This document shows, piece by piece, positions 25,901 through 34,672 of a stretch of 64,000 bases of DNA. Position 1 is the stretch's first letter. Each line of letters starts with the position of its first letter. The position numbers and the translations under genes were made by a program. Below the pieces are notes generated by a model, which made no database searches, was not told the DNA's origin, and saw only the letters and a program-made list of their open reading frames with translations. Source of the DNA: Haemonchus contortus (lineage: Eukaryota; Nematoda; Chromadorea; Rhabditida; Trichostrongylidae); NCBI GenBank assembly GCA_000469685.2, contig LS997565.1, forward strand, positions 11,962,505 to 12,026,504, given 5' to 3'.

Positions 25901-27507
25901 GTTATTATTCGAGTTTTCCTGCCCAGAAAATACAAAATCGTTTACTGTATGCGTATCAATGGTTTTAGGCAATTGTACGTTGTGTTATACCGCATGCAGT
26001 ACAGCGGCTATCATTGAATGACGAAATGGAAGTGGTTGTTGCTCTTCAAGCACTCACCAATCTCTCATTGAACATCTCCACTGAACAGGTACGAGCCATA
26101 AAAATTTGCTAGATTCTAAATGGTTCCATGGTAAAAGATTGGTGGCGACTTCGTTTTTGTTAGATCCCACTCATATAAGAGCGCCCCACCCACCATGGGA
26201 AAATTGCCGTCATCTGATATACCGGCCTGCTCCTCACCTTTATCTATTTCATCTGTTCTCTGGGCCGTCTAGAAGCCGCCCAGGTAGTATGTCCTCGTAA
26301 ATCTCTGCCAAATCTAGCGCAAGTCCCGCCCAAGACTCCATTTTCACTAGACTTTCACTAGATTCATGAAACTAGCGCCGCTCCAATGCCCGATCTAACT
26401 ATTTCATCTACATTTTAAAAAAAAGTCAAATCTAGTGAGACACAGGCAGGCAGGCAGGCAAACAGACGGACGGTTAGAGAACAGAAAGATAGGTAGACGA
26501 AAAAGAGACTGATGGAAAAGCAGGCATGGCATTTCCGGATTCCAGCCTCTACGGACATCAACGCATGGCATATAACGTATATTAGTCAATCCAATCCAAT
26601 CAAACTATGCCGGACTGGTTCAGTGCTTCAACCTAGCACTACCGCCCTCAACACTAACCAGTCCATTTTCTTCTTCTTTTTCAGATTCCCCAATTCGTAC
26701 CGGCCATTCCTCATTGTCTCTCACGATTATGGATTCGAGGAGAACCGAATCTTAACGCTCTCCGATTGCTCGTAAATCTGAGCTGTTGTCCAGATATGGT
26801 GCCGTACATGCTTGGCTCAAAGGTCGATAAAGCATACGATCTTCCAGCGAAAGACTGAAGACAGTTCGTCTAACCAGGATTCGTTGGTTTCAGTCTGTGA
26901 ATGGTCTACTCCGATTGTTGGACACCGATCGTGAGGAGGTCCTGCTTCGTGCGATCACTTGGTTGTTGTGTACATCATCAGCGGTGGACGCCCTGCATCT
27001 GACTTACGACAAAATTGCTTGTCACAATCAGGTAAACAACTAGTAAAGCTTTTATTCAGTAAACGGGAAAGGGGTGGAACTTCGAACATCAAAAAGCAAA
27101 GGAATTACGGAAAGGGAAAGGGCAAGACTCAGGCAAAATTCTGAGTTGATCCTCAGATGTTCTGTGTTGATTCTTGCTCTTTTTTTTGCCCTATAAATGC
27201 AATTAAACATGCCACCTGTTCTACCGTAATGTGCATGATCCATTCAGGACCCATTCCGCAATCCAGCACACACGTTGTATCATTCTATATATGGCCCAAA
27301 GAGTAGGGAAGAGCTGGAAGAACGTGCTCGGGAACTGACTCAACACTCAAATCCCGATGTTTGTAATAAAGCCTCAAGGTTACTGGAAATTCTGAAAAAT
27401 GTAGGTTTTGTTTCGTTCATACTTTTCGTTACCGTAACCCGATAGCAACGACGCCATTTCAGATCCCACCATTCGTAACACTTGGCTCGCAATTGAATCG
27501 GTTATGA
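10941..27507 (+). CDS. Armadillo-repeat protein, ARMC10/ARMCX-like (5' end missing)
   Basis: Eight exons read in one phase-0 frame: 10941-11096, 18977-19072, 25759-25893, 25969-26088, 26685-26822, 26894-27031, 27248-27400 and 27463-27507, ending in TGA. Most introns end in TTTCAG or TTTTAG. They give about 296 residues with armadillo helices such as LLPLLTVLSNATAYPANQ, MLLQCLANMAVCPENH, VVALQALTNLSLNIS and NALRLLVNLSCCPDM. The succession of N-rich helix ends followed by an I..REL-type helix matches the ARMC10/ARMCX family. Vertebrate members are anchored to mitochondria or ER by an N-terminal membrane segment and affect organelle trafficking; function here is inferred only. The first exon and any anchor were not found upstream of 10941. 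The intron at 26823-26893 has an unusual GTCGAT donor but is needed to avoid a stop. The first two introns are 7.9 and 6.7 kb and full of repeats, whereas the last five are short. A secreted-protein gene lies antisense in the first. Confidence 0.8.
11097..13064 (+). other. Intron 1 of the armadillo gene, left part; nothing recognised
   Basis: Intronic sequence from the GTACGG donor to the Penelope-like insertion. I see no exon or shared repeat in it. Confidence 0.5.
13057..13068 (+). repeat. 12-base flanking repeat, left
   Basis: CTCCTGCTTGTT, at the outer edge of the left Penelope-like copy, is repeated at 14730-14741 just outside the right copy. It may be a target-site duplication around the whole inverted pair, although 38 extra bases lie between the right copy and its repeat. 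Confidence 0.5.
13065..13938 (-). mobile_element. Penelope-like element 3' fragment, frameshifted copy
   Basis: On the minus strand this reads the end of a Penelope-like retroelement protein: a linker (IPPNNIKRQLVRNRLYDKQ), a Cys-containing segment (CVTCPNGKNGDC) and a GIY-YIG endonuclease core (GVIYQIQCEACNSNYIGETG). The linker extends about 130 bases further 5' than in the neighbouring copy. Relative to that copy it lacks two bases near 13630, just after the IKEH motif, so the C-terminal part (NDFNIKCTILARET) falls in another frame at 13398-13592. The untranslated 3' part runs to 13065. It is a dead, 5'-truncated copy that abuts the other copy head to head at about 13939. Confidence 0.85.
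13940..14691 (+). mobile_element. Penelope-like element 3' fragment, GIY-YIG frame intact
   Basis: The plus strand is open from 13941 to the stop at 14385-14387. It encodes RNRLYDKQCLTEGC, CPNGKDGDC, the GIY-YIG core (GVIYQIQCEACNSNYIGETG) and a C-terminal region ending VPQSANRADPQ. No reverse-transcriptase catalytic motifs are present, because the copy is 5'-truncated at the same family region where its inverted partner begins. The following 300 bases are 3' untranslated sequence shared in inverted orientation with 13065-13400. Penelope-like elements use the GIY-YIG nuclease for target-primed insertion. This fragment cannot be autonomous. Confidence 0.85.
14730..14741 (+). repeat. 12-base flanking repeat, right
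   Basis: Right-hand partner of the 12-base direct repeat at 13057-13068. Confidence 0.5.
15980..16550 (-). CDS. Small secreted protein, nested antisense in an intron
   Basis: Three exons on the minus strand give about 134 residues: 16550-16443 (ATG, signal peptide), 16334-16245 and 16186-15980 (stop TAA). Exon 1 encodes a hydrophobic leader (MMLIILTILLPMV) and an acceptor-like CTCAG lies 26 bases before the ATG. Exon 2 follows ATTTTTCAG and begins SDGIATYYVGYPDPFG. Exon 3 follows a 58-base intron and contains LKRIDGWDPLFKLTD and CLNVTTLVNGNSSG, with two N-glycosylation-type sites. The mature part holds about five cysteines. The exon 1 donor is the weak point: I used GTAAAA at 16442, because the alternative GTATTT at 16404 would create a stop at the junction. 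No family is recognised. Secreted small Cys-containing proteins are typical of parasitic nematodes. It lies wholly inside intron 1 of the armadillo gene. Confidence 0.6.
16600..18976 (+). other. Intron 1 of the armadillo gene, right part
   Basis: Intronic DNA without a supported exon. It contains a GTATTTGGACGAGATT-like word (about 17370) and a GTGAACTGTGCCTT word (17645-17662), both of which recur elsewhere in the window and appear to be parts of a decayed dispersed element. Confidence 0.4.
19667..19684 (+). repeat. Homopolymer run of 18 C
   Basis: Uninterrupted C tract inside intron 2 of the armadillo gene, within a longer C/T-rich stretch. Its length is probably uncertain in any assembly. 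Confidence 0.95.
20499..21113 (+). other. 204-codon open frame, unidentified, probably not a host gene
   Basis: The longest uninterrupted reading in the window that starts with ATG and is not assigned to a known family. The predicted peptide is Ser/Arg/Pro-rich and lacks recognisable motifs. The minus strand is also open over 20507-20764. Two GATTGG words lie just upstream (20471-20500). It lies inside intron 2 of the armadillo gene. The moderately GC-rich composition and two-strand openness suggest a repeat remnant rather than a conserved gene. Confidence 0.25.
21114..25440 (+). other. Intron 2 of the armadillo gene, remaining part
   Basis: Several open stretches on both strands (for example 22863-23282 plus, 23198-23725 minus, 24935-25147 plus) have no recognisable motif and no convincing acceptor/donor pair. 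I treat them as chance openness in intronic repeat DNA. Confidence 0.35.
25464..25505. repeat. 13-base inverted repeat (hairpin)
   Basis: GAGTCGTGTAACC and its exact reverse complement are separated by 16 bases. The short flanking CTGA/TCAG may extend the stem imperfectly. It lies 250 bases before exon 3 of the armadillo gene. No function is evident. Confidence 0.8.
26444..26460 (+). repeat. (CAGG)n microsatellite
   Basis: Four tandem CAGG units, followed by CAAACAGACGGACGG, in the intron between the exons ending at 26088 and starting at 26685. Confidence 0.9.
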
Positions 27508-28308
27508 CACTGAGAGCGGTATCGTTTGCTGAATTGCCAATAATTTAATCAATCAATATGTATCTATTTTACTATCGAGTAGAAAATGCATATGATTGTT
27601 ACCGTATGACACTTCACTTGTTCAGTCTTATATGATTTTGTCTAGTCTTCCATGTCGCCTTCTTGCCGGATTGATTTTGATTGAATCGATCGAAAACTTC
27701 TATCGACTTATTGATTGATTTCGCTATCTTTAATAGCTATTGATTGATTCTCTATTGTACGCGTTCCAAGTTTTTTACTGGTGTTTAAATGGGCAATAAT
27801 TCTAGTCAATGCTGCAAATGGACATTCAGATCTCTTACGGGGGTCTCGCTCTTCCATTGGCTGTCGTAACCTCGCAGCCAATCGGAGTTGCGATCGCTCC
27901 GTCACCGATAATAAGTAGAAAGATCTGTTCCACTCCGTGCTACGTCCTTCTTTGTACGTGCTTTTATAGCTTACGTTCCCAAAAATAAATTTTTTGGACG
28001 CTTGTGTGTGAGTTATGTAAGCGAAGCGAGACGTTGGTTAGTCGGCTGGAATGCGCCTTTGTTATTGATCAGAGGTGTTTGAGGCATATTCGATCCATAG
28101 TATAGTTTTGGAGAACTCATGAAGCTTCGGATGAAAGTTTTTATTTCTATAAGTTCACTTACTCGAAAAAAGTAATGGTAGAAGCTAGGTGTCTTCTTTC
28201 GAATTAGCAGAAAACCGAACTCATCTACTGGACAGACAATTACAAAAAATATTCCAGAAAGAGGCGGCATTTTCGCTGTTTTTCAGTTTCCCTTTGATTT
28301 TTCGTTTT

Positions 28309-28374
28309 AGTTTCGACATTTTTGCATTTTGTGGATTTGCCGAAATCAGATTTTTCCTTTCGAGGCGAAAATAT
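28309..28374 (+). repeat. 66-base direct repeat (left target-site duplication)
   Basis: This segment, starting AGTTTCGACATTTTTGCA and ending GGCGAAAATAT, is repeated at 28852-28918 with several substitutions and small indels. It lies directly against the truncated 5' end of the RTE-like fragment. Confidence 0.85.
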
Positions 28375-28851
28375 GCTGCTTTGATGTACGCCTCCGAGAC
28401 CTGGACTCTACGAAAGCAGGATGAGCATGCTGTCAGCGTTACTCAATGCGCTTTGGAAAGGACGATGCTCGGAATTTCCCTATACACGCAAGTGCAGAAG
28501 GGAATCCGGAGTTCCGAGGTCCGTCAACGAACGAAGATCAGGGATGCCGTTGACTACGCCAAGAAATCAAAGATCAGGTGGGCTGGACACGTCATGCGAT
28601 ATAGTGATGACCGTTGGACCACGGCGGTTACTGACTGGATTCGTCGGGACATCAAACGAACTCCAGGACGGCCTCCAACGAGATGGCCAGACTTCTTCAC
28701 GAAAGCTCTGAACGAAAAGAATGTTGATCTTCGCGTCCCTGGAGCGATTCATTGGACCACTCTGGCTCATGACAGGGACGAATGGAGACGTTACTGGCGC
28801 CCGCTCGAGGAAATCGATGTTCAGCGGGACGAAAGGTGATAAAGGTGATAC
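28375..28851 (+). mobile_element. 5'-truncated RTE-type LINE (reverse transcriptase C-terminus)
   Basis: The open frame from about 28375 to the stop at 28839 encodes the C-terminal region of an RTE-like endonuclease-reverse transcriptase: [19 protein letters not shown], then [31 protein letters not shown] and [16 protein letters not shown]. The catalytic reverse-transcriptase motifs lie upstream in full elements and are absent. The element ends with the short repeat GGTGATAAAGGTGATA, the usual kind of RTE 3' tail, instead of poly(A). The frame is still open, but the flanking duplication has diverged, so the insertion is not very recent. It sits between the armadillo and PAQR genes. Confidence 0.9.
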
Positions 28852-28918
28852 AGTTTCGACATTTTTGCATTTTGTAGATTTGCGAAACCAGATTTTTTTC
28901 CTTTCAAGGCGAAAGTAT
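28852..28918 (+). repeat. 67-base direct repeat (right target-site duplication)
   Basis: Right partner of 28309-28374. Together they bracket the RTE fragment exactly. Confidence 0.85.
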
Positions 28919-29330
28919 AAGAATGCTGGGCATTGAATGACATATCAGAGCTCCAGTAAAGTTTGAGCATAACTTTCAGGTTACGCTCCCAAGTACAACC
29001 ATGAATACAACTTTTAATTCGACAACATGTTGGAGATGCTCCATTTTTTAGTAGCGAAATTGATAAAGTAGCAAAATCCCAAGTGAGCTCAAATTTTTCA
29101 CTGTCGAATTTTCTTTTACCGAATATCAAGAGGCTTTTAACTAGTTTATAGTTCAAAAGTCATGATCCATTTCTAACCAGAGGACAAGCTCGGATAGCAA
29201 CAGCAGGATGACCTCTTTCTTGGTCCGTTCTCTTAAAAATCGGCTCTTGTCCTTGCTCTGTGTTCCCTTGCTCTTTTGCTCAAATGCCCTAGCCTGGTGA
29301 TCCGGGCGACGAGCAGTAGGATCGGTTACG

Positions 29331-29575
29331 TGTAATCGATTCGCCGCGCGCGGCAGTCGCGGACCATTCGCCTCGTTATACAGTTCTAGCGTTCTTCATA
29401 CAGCTCAGTCGATATGCGATTATTATTTTTGGCATGATTCTAATGCTAGTTCTTTTGCTCCTGTACTTCTTACTTACTGCTGCATTCTGCTACATTCCTT
29501 CGCTCGCGGTGTTTTTCTCTCCGCGACGCGACAATTTCGATACTACTGCACCACACTCTTGGTACCACTGGTAAT
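29331..29575 (+). repeat. Dispersed family B, copy 1
   Basis: Shares with 56285-56560 (same strand) and 41570-41825 (opposite strand) a series of blocks: CGATTCGCCGC.CGCGGC, TCTAGCGTTC, TCGATATGCGAT, GCTGCATTCTGCTACAT and GCGACGCGACAATTTCGAT. Divergence is substantial, so this is an old transposable-element family. Confidence 0.8.
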
Positions 29576-30043
29576 CCTGTCATGAAGGGTGGTTGTGAAG
29601 TTTATAGTAAGTGAAACGTTTATTGCACTCACAACGTTAATAATTATCATCATTCAGATCTCCAGAAAACTCGTCTAATGTACTGAACCAGTTGTACGAA
29701 GAAATACATTCTCAAAGTCTGCTTACATCAGCAGCACACTACCTCCACAGAGCAACTAGAATAGAAAAATGAATAGATAGTCACAGAATCGTTGAAAGTT
29801 AAGCACTTTTGAACCGGTTTTTTCATCAATTACAACAGCACTTCTACACAAATAAATAAATAAATATTACTAAAGTGATACCATTTTGGAACAGATATCA
29901 TCTTTTTCTAACCCTTATCATCTGGTACAACCAATAAGAATGCTACTTAAAGGATGTTAAAATGCTCGATATCAGACCTACAAGAGGAAGAAAAGTGAAT
30001 ATTAATGACAATTACTGGAATATCCCTAACTTAGCTACGGTAG

Positions 30044-33000
30044 CTATAAGTATACGGCGGACGAGTTTCCACGAAGCGAAGAGATGGAATCACGACATGA
30101 CGACTCGTTCATGCGATAAAATCCCAGTAGATCTACTCCTGCACGTTGCCAAAACACCATAGCCGATAGTATGAATATGTGCCACCACTGATGAGAACAC
30201 CCGACAAGGTCGAATGCTCCTAAATTAGAATTGAATATATTCTGCTTACTCAAGAGCATTTCCTGCTATCCAAGCGGCCACAGGGCTCAAAGGGGTGGGA
30301 CCACTGGGAGGGCGGGACCTGCACTTTGCTGACTCACACCAAAAGACAAGAATGAAAACCCTGGGGTTCAACTGCTATTAAGCATTACTGAAAGATAGCC
30401 TGGTTGTTGAACTTCGCTCAGGCCGACCAAAGGAATTGTGCAGTTACGTGAGCAACTGTTACAATATCCTCAAGGACTTTGGAGCGAACTTATTCCTCAA
30501 ATTGGGCAATTTATCGAAAGAACGGCAAAGTAGTCTGTCAGGCCGTCGAATTCAATGACAGTAAGCCATCCTGTTCAGGTTGTAAACGGTAAGGACTCAC
30601 CCGGACATAGTCGTTCGGGTATCAACGTCACGTAGAAGAAGAATGCCAATGCCATCAAGCCATAGAGAATGAATATATCAACCAGCCAGTTCTAAAACGT
30701 ATAAACTCAGACAATTTTTTCAATAAGAAAACTCGTCCACAAAGGAAGCCGAGGTTATTGAAAGTATTAGGCCTCAGGTAATCATGTACCTGAAAACTGC
30801 CTATGAAACTGACTAAGGACTCCGCCCAACTAGAACGAAATGATCGCTGTCCCTACTAGGTATTTGGACCCTTTAATTACGGAATACGAACACGGTATTT
30901 CTTGCATTGTATGATGTATGTTTATAAGGGAGTGAAATAGGTTAATAATAAACTCACAGCTACATGGTCATTAGCCAGACCACCATGTAGGTACACCCAG
31001 TGGGTAGTTGGACAGAATCCAAAAATAATGATGGACGTATAGATGATGTGAAGATAGCCGATTCGGGAGCCGACGATCTTTCGATCAAAGAAATCTTCAC
31101 GTGTTGGCACATAAGCGGTGATAAAGAATATAGACATCAACATGTAGAAGTAGGTCTCGAGATGGTCCTGCAACGACAATCTCATACACCGTAAACAAAC
31201 AAAGTGCAATCAGACAAGAGCAGGTGTTCTGCTACTTTGGCTATCTAGTATGGGTGTGCGGCGCCTTTCTTCCTCTTAACAAACTGTTTCTCTGAAAAAG
31301 GATGTCCCTGATGATCCCTTTTCTTATTACGAATTTTCATTTTATGATTTCTTTACACGCCCCTCATGAACTGTTGTACTCACCTGGAAGCAGAAAAATG
31401 CAGTGTAGATTCCAGATAAGTACATTCCTAGTAAACCAGCAGAAATTCCAAAGATATCGAGTTTCAGGAACTTTTGCCGTTTTCTTTCATTTGCACAACA
31501 GAAAGTATGGTAGGCTGCCGAAAAGAGCATGCAAACCTGAAATCTCGAACGGTTTCAATTATAAAATTTACGCTGCTACCAATATGCGGTAGAGAAAATA
31601 GCGAGGAAGCTAGGAGGGCAGCCTGGAAGTTTGAAGATCGGCTCCATACCTTGGCTAAGAGGATCATTGGTATCTTATCTTCTGGTATCAGATGGTATCG
31701 TCACTCTCAATTTGGAGACTTCAATAGAAAGACGTTTGAATATGTCTTTTAAACCAAAGGAATCTCTTCTATACCAGAAGCCTATGCGCCAGCGGCCGCC
31801 AGTATCCAGATCCCGAACATCTAAGCTTCGATGACATCTTTGAACAAGCTTGTGCTTCATACTTATGTTGGTGAGATCCAGTTCTTTCATAACTCCCGAA
31901 CAAGAAAAATGTCGTGGAACGATGATGCAATCCTCCCCGATTTGATTCGATTCTTCCTCACATCCAATCAGTCATCACAACCCCTACCAAGAAATGTCTT
32001 TTCATGAAAAAAATGCGATTCAATCAGGTATAATACGGATTAGCAAATTTTCTGGTTGGGCATACAGTACAAAGGTGGACCGACTGGATAGAGGAGTAGA
32101 CAATGGTGGAGTAAATCATTTCTATCAATAAGATCAGATGCTATTACCTGAGATCCAAATATTGACAATGATATGACAAGGTGATCTTCGAAATGACCGC
32201 CCATTAACGGAATACGGTAGGCGTTCATCTCATATTGACAGTAAGTGAAGTAGATAAAACCGAGTAAATGACTCCAGATGTTGATTGTCTCGTTCGTCCA
32301 GTGAAAGATGCTGGAAAGGTGAATTGAAGAATCGGTCAAGGAGGAAAGCGTACGAAAAGCCTAAGGAATGATGTGTACTGATTTGAAGTGAGAGACGGTG
32401 GCACATAGGATGTAATTAGCGTAGGTAGGAAACTTAGTAACCCGAAAAATTTGAGACCGTATCCTTGTTCTTCGACGATTAACGAGCCAACACAAGCTTC
32501 CTCGCGCTTCACAACGAAGCTCATGAGATCATGATGGAATCAGTTTTCTAAGGTGGCACATATTTTATGACAAACGCCTGCACTTATCTTTTGCAGCAGA
32601 GTCTAGAGGCGGGTTTCTTGAAGGGGCGTGGTTTGTGAACCCTTGTACTGAAGGTACTAGGTGGGTGCGAGTTACGAAACCAAATGAGATGTACCATCGT
32701 GGAAAAGTATAAAAACTTTTCATAGTCTACAACTTAACTTCTGCGGGCCGCGGTAATCCCGAACCCAATTCAATCAACTGGGTATGTCAGTTGGTAAGGA
32801 TTGAAGCCTTCAAATCTTGTGACGTTAAACCATTCCGTTCGATAGTACTCCCTCATTCATCTTTCACTAATTCAACTATGCAGATATCGATACGAGATTC
32901 AAACCTGTAATCATGCGCGTGTGATAGTGCGCCCCTAGCCACTACACCCCCTGTGCCCATCCATATAATGCCCGCGTGGTTACAAATTCCTATAGATGTA

Positions 33001-33373
33001 CCAATTCATTCTTATCTAATCGAGTTGTTGTTGATTCTATTTTTGGATTGAGCTTGTTCATGTATTGCTTACTATGTTTTATTTTGTTTTCGTCTGTCAT
33101 TTATAAAAAAAACTCGGCATAAATGACAGCAATAAACAAGTAACAAACAAAAAAAAACGAACAGCAAACGAAAGTGAACATCTTTAAGGGGGTAATTTCA
33201 AGCGCTCACCTTTTCGCACACATTTTATTGGTCATATTTGCCGGCCGGTAGTGTCTGATTACATATTTGTTGATCCACATAGACGGATCCAACTTATCCT
33301 GGCTGACTAGTCGATAGGAGCCATGATTAGGGCAGAGCTCTCGGGAACGGCATCGTAAACACCGTTGTTTCAT
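30044..33373 (-). CDS. PAQR family membrane receptor, PAQR3-like, complete
   Basis: Six exons: 33373-33210, 32310-32148, 31536-31384, 31167-30958, 30691-30601 and 30219-30044 (stop). All junctions keep frame, with TTTCAG, TTCCAG, TTTTAG or TTGCAG acceptors, giving 318 residues; human PAQR3 is about the same length. Family signatures are SIFHWTNETINIWSHLLGF in exon 2, SAAYHTF in exon 3 (a metal-ligand His), PTTHWVYLHGG in exon 4, VTLIPERL in exon 5 and GCSHQWWHIF in exon 6 (the paired His ligands). Seven hydrophobic segments fit the seven-pass fold. PAQR3 sits in the Golgi membrane of vertebrates and restrains Raf signalling; PAQR proteins in general are linked to lipid sensing or hydrolysis. 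The N-terminal 30 residues are Cys- and Arg-rich (MKQRCLRCRSRELC). The start ATG is one base after a TTTCAG, consistent with trans-splicing. Introns are 46-900 bases and carry no recognised repeat. Confidence 0.93.
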
Positions 33374-33385
33374 GCTGAAATGGCA
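33374..33385 (-). promoter_or_regulatory. Candidate trans-splice acceptor of the PAQR gene
   Basis: Read on the minus strand, ATGCCATTTCAG is followed by C and then the ATG. Such minimal spacing is typical of spliced-leader addition in nematodes. A cis-spliced 5' untranslated exon would look the same. Confidence 0.55.
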
Positions 33386-34420
33386 TATAAATAAATTCTT
33401 TCTCCGAAACTTTTCAAAGTAAAAGCGAATACGAGCAATCAGTCGGAGCAATGAGAAATCATACATAAGTAATAGAGACTTGTCCCTACTACAATGAATT
33501 TTCAATCGCTACTCTAAAATTTCCTCTTACCGCAGAGAAATATCGAACTTGAGAAGTTTCAAAAGTAAAAGTCCAACTTATTGTACTTATCCGTCACATC
33601 ACATCCGTGACCACCAGCTGGGAAAAAACCGTCCGGATCGGCATGAATTTCCAGATGATTGAACAGCCACGTCATCATCCGAACTTGATCGGATCACGAT
33701 TAGCGAGTGATTAGCCCTTTTTATACTGTTTCCAGGTTCCACCACAGACACGGAAAATCCGCTGTTGAACATGGAAAGTCGTTAGATTGATTGTGAGATC
33801 AGTAATGGGTGCTACTGCCTGATATCCCCTTTGGCTTGGGATTTAATGGTGTCTACTAAAGCTACGAAACTGGTAAGGGATACCGTGAATTGAAATGGAT
33901 TTTAGCAGGGGGACAACGATCAGTCTGATTCACAATTAGCAGTAACCGTTTACGGTAGAAGTCGGTTTAGGACTCCTAGTAAAGACACCGTAGTGCCGAA
34001 GGATGCCCGATCAGGCATGGAAACTAAGATTCAGTACGGGAACCCGGCTCTCAAACTCATGCTAGCGGTGGGTCGTAGCTACAGCTTCCGGTAATGATGC
34101 AACGCAGACCTGTAACCGACCCGACCCCCTTTAGCCGTCTCCTTGACGGATGTCTGTCTCGACTTCAGAGAAATTGAGACGTGGGTGCAAATTCCAATGA
34201 GGTTGCAATGTGCAATGTGCTGTCCGTGGAGTTCTGCGTCCGGTGCATTCCACTCCACTACGAAGTCATTGTAAGAACCTTGGTCCCATACTGAATTTTC
34301 GTTCCTGCAGCTTCAGGGAACCGTGTTGGCATGGTGCTTGTGAACATTTCGATCTCAAAAAGAGCAAGAGGTCTTCCGAAGGTACTGTAAAGATGAAGTA
34401 TTTTATCAACCAGTCCCCTT
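33386..34420. other. Upstream region of the PAQR gene
   Basis: No further coding exon is seen. The stretch 33830-34150 has the look of an old repeat (GTAAAGACACCGTAGTGCCG and similar), but no second copy is obvious in this window. Confidence 0.35.
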
Positions 34421-34424
34421 TTTG

Positions 34425-34625
34425 GGGTAAGCCCAACATCAGACTTTTATTCAGAATCATAGTGGCGTTATGAACGTGTATGTGACCCATGCACTAATTT
34501 GCAGTGGTCAGCCTATGTCAAGGCTTTTATCCTCCGTGACGAACTTGGTACCAATTAACCGACCCCGTAGGGGTTTACTTGGTCCTGGCTATCGATCACG
34601 GGTTCCATCCCGGGGCCATGCTTGC
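34425..34625 (-). repeat. tRNA-derived SINE, minus-strand copy
   Basis: Read on the minus strand it gives GGGATGGAACCCGTGATCGATAGCC, GGGGTCGGTTAATTGGTACC, GGAGGATAAAAGCCTTGACA, GGCTGACCACTGCA and CATAACGCCACTATGATTC, in the same order as the copy at 50543. Confidence 0.8.
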
Positions 34626-34640
34626 AATAGTCTAGGTCTA

Positions 34641-34672
34641 TAGTCTGCAATAGTCTGCAATAGTCTGCAATA
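34641..34672 (+). repeat. Tandem decamer TAGTCTGCAA, three units
   Basis: Three perfect 10-base units lie directly beyond the head of the minus-strand SINE, preceded by a related GCAATAGTCTAGG. Confidence 0.95.

Noticed and set aside
28189..28374. N-terminal part of the reverse-transcriptase frame as coding
   Set aside because: This section belongs to flanking DNA and the left target-site duplication; homology to the element begins only at about 28375.
31675..31890. Minus-strand frame (MKELDLTNISMKHKLVQ) as an extra PAQR exon
   Set aside because: Exons 2 and 3 already join in frame with the family sequence continuous; no room for an insert.
32336..32524. Minus-strand frame starting MSFVVKREEACVGS as the PAQR first exon
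   Set aside because: It lies in the intron between exons 1 and 2 and does not join in frame. The exon at 33373-33210 joins exactly to SIFHWTNET and matches the family.
33375..33505. Extension of the PAQR N-terminus upstream of MKQRCLRC
   Set aside because: The upstream reading crosses a clean TTTCAG acceptor and is AT-rich and low in protein character, so the ATG just after the acceptor is preferred.
34634..34672. CRISPR-like direct repeats
   Set aside because: Units are adjacent 10-mers without spacers, in a eukaryotic context.
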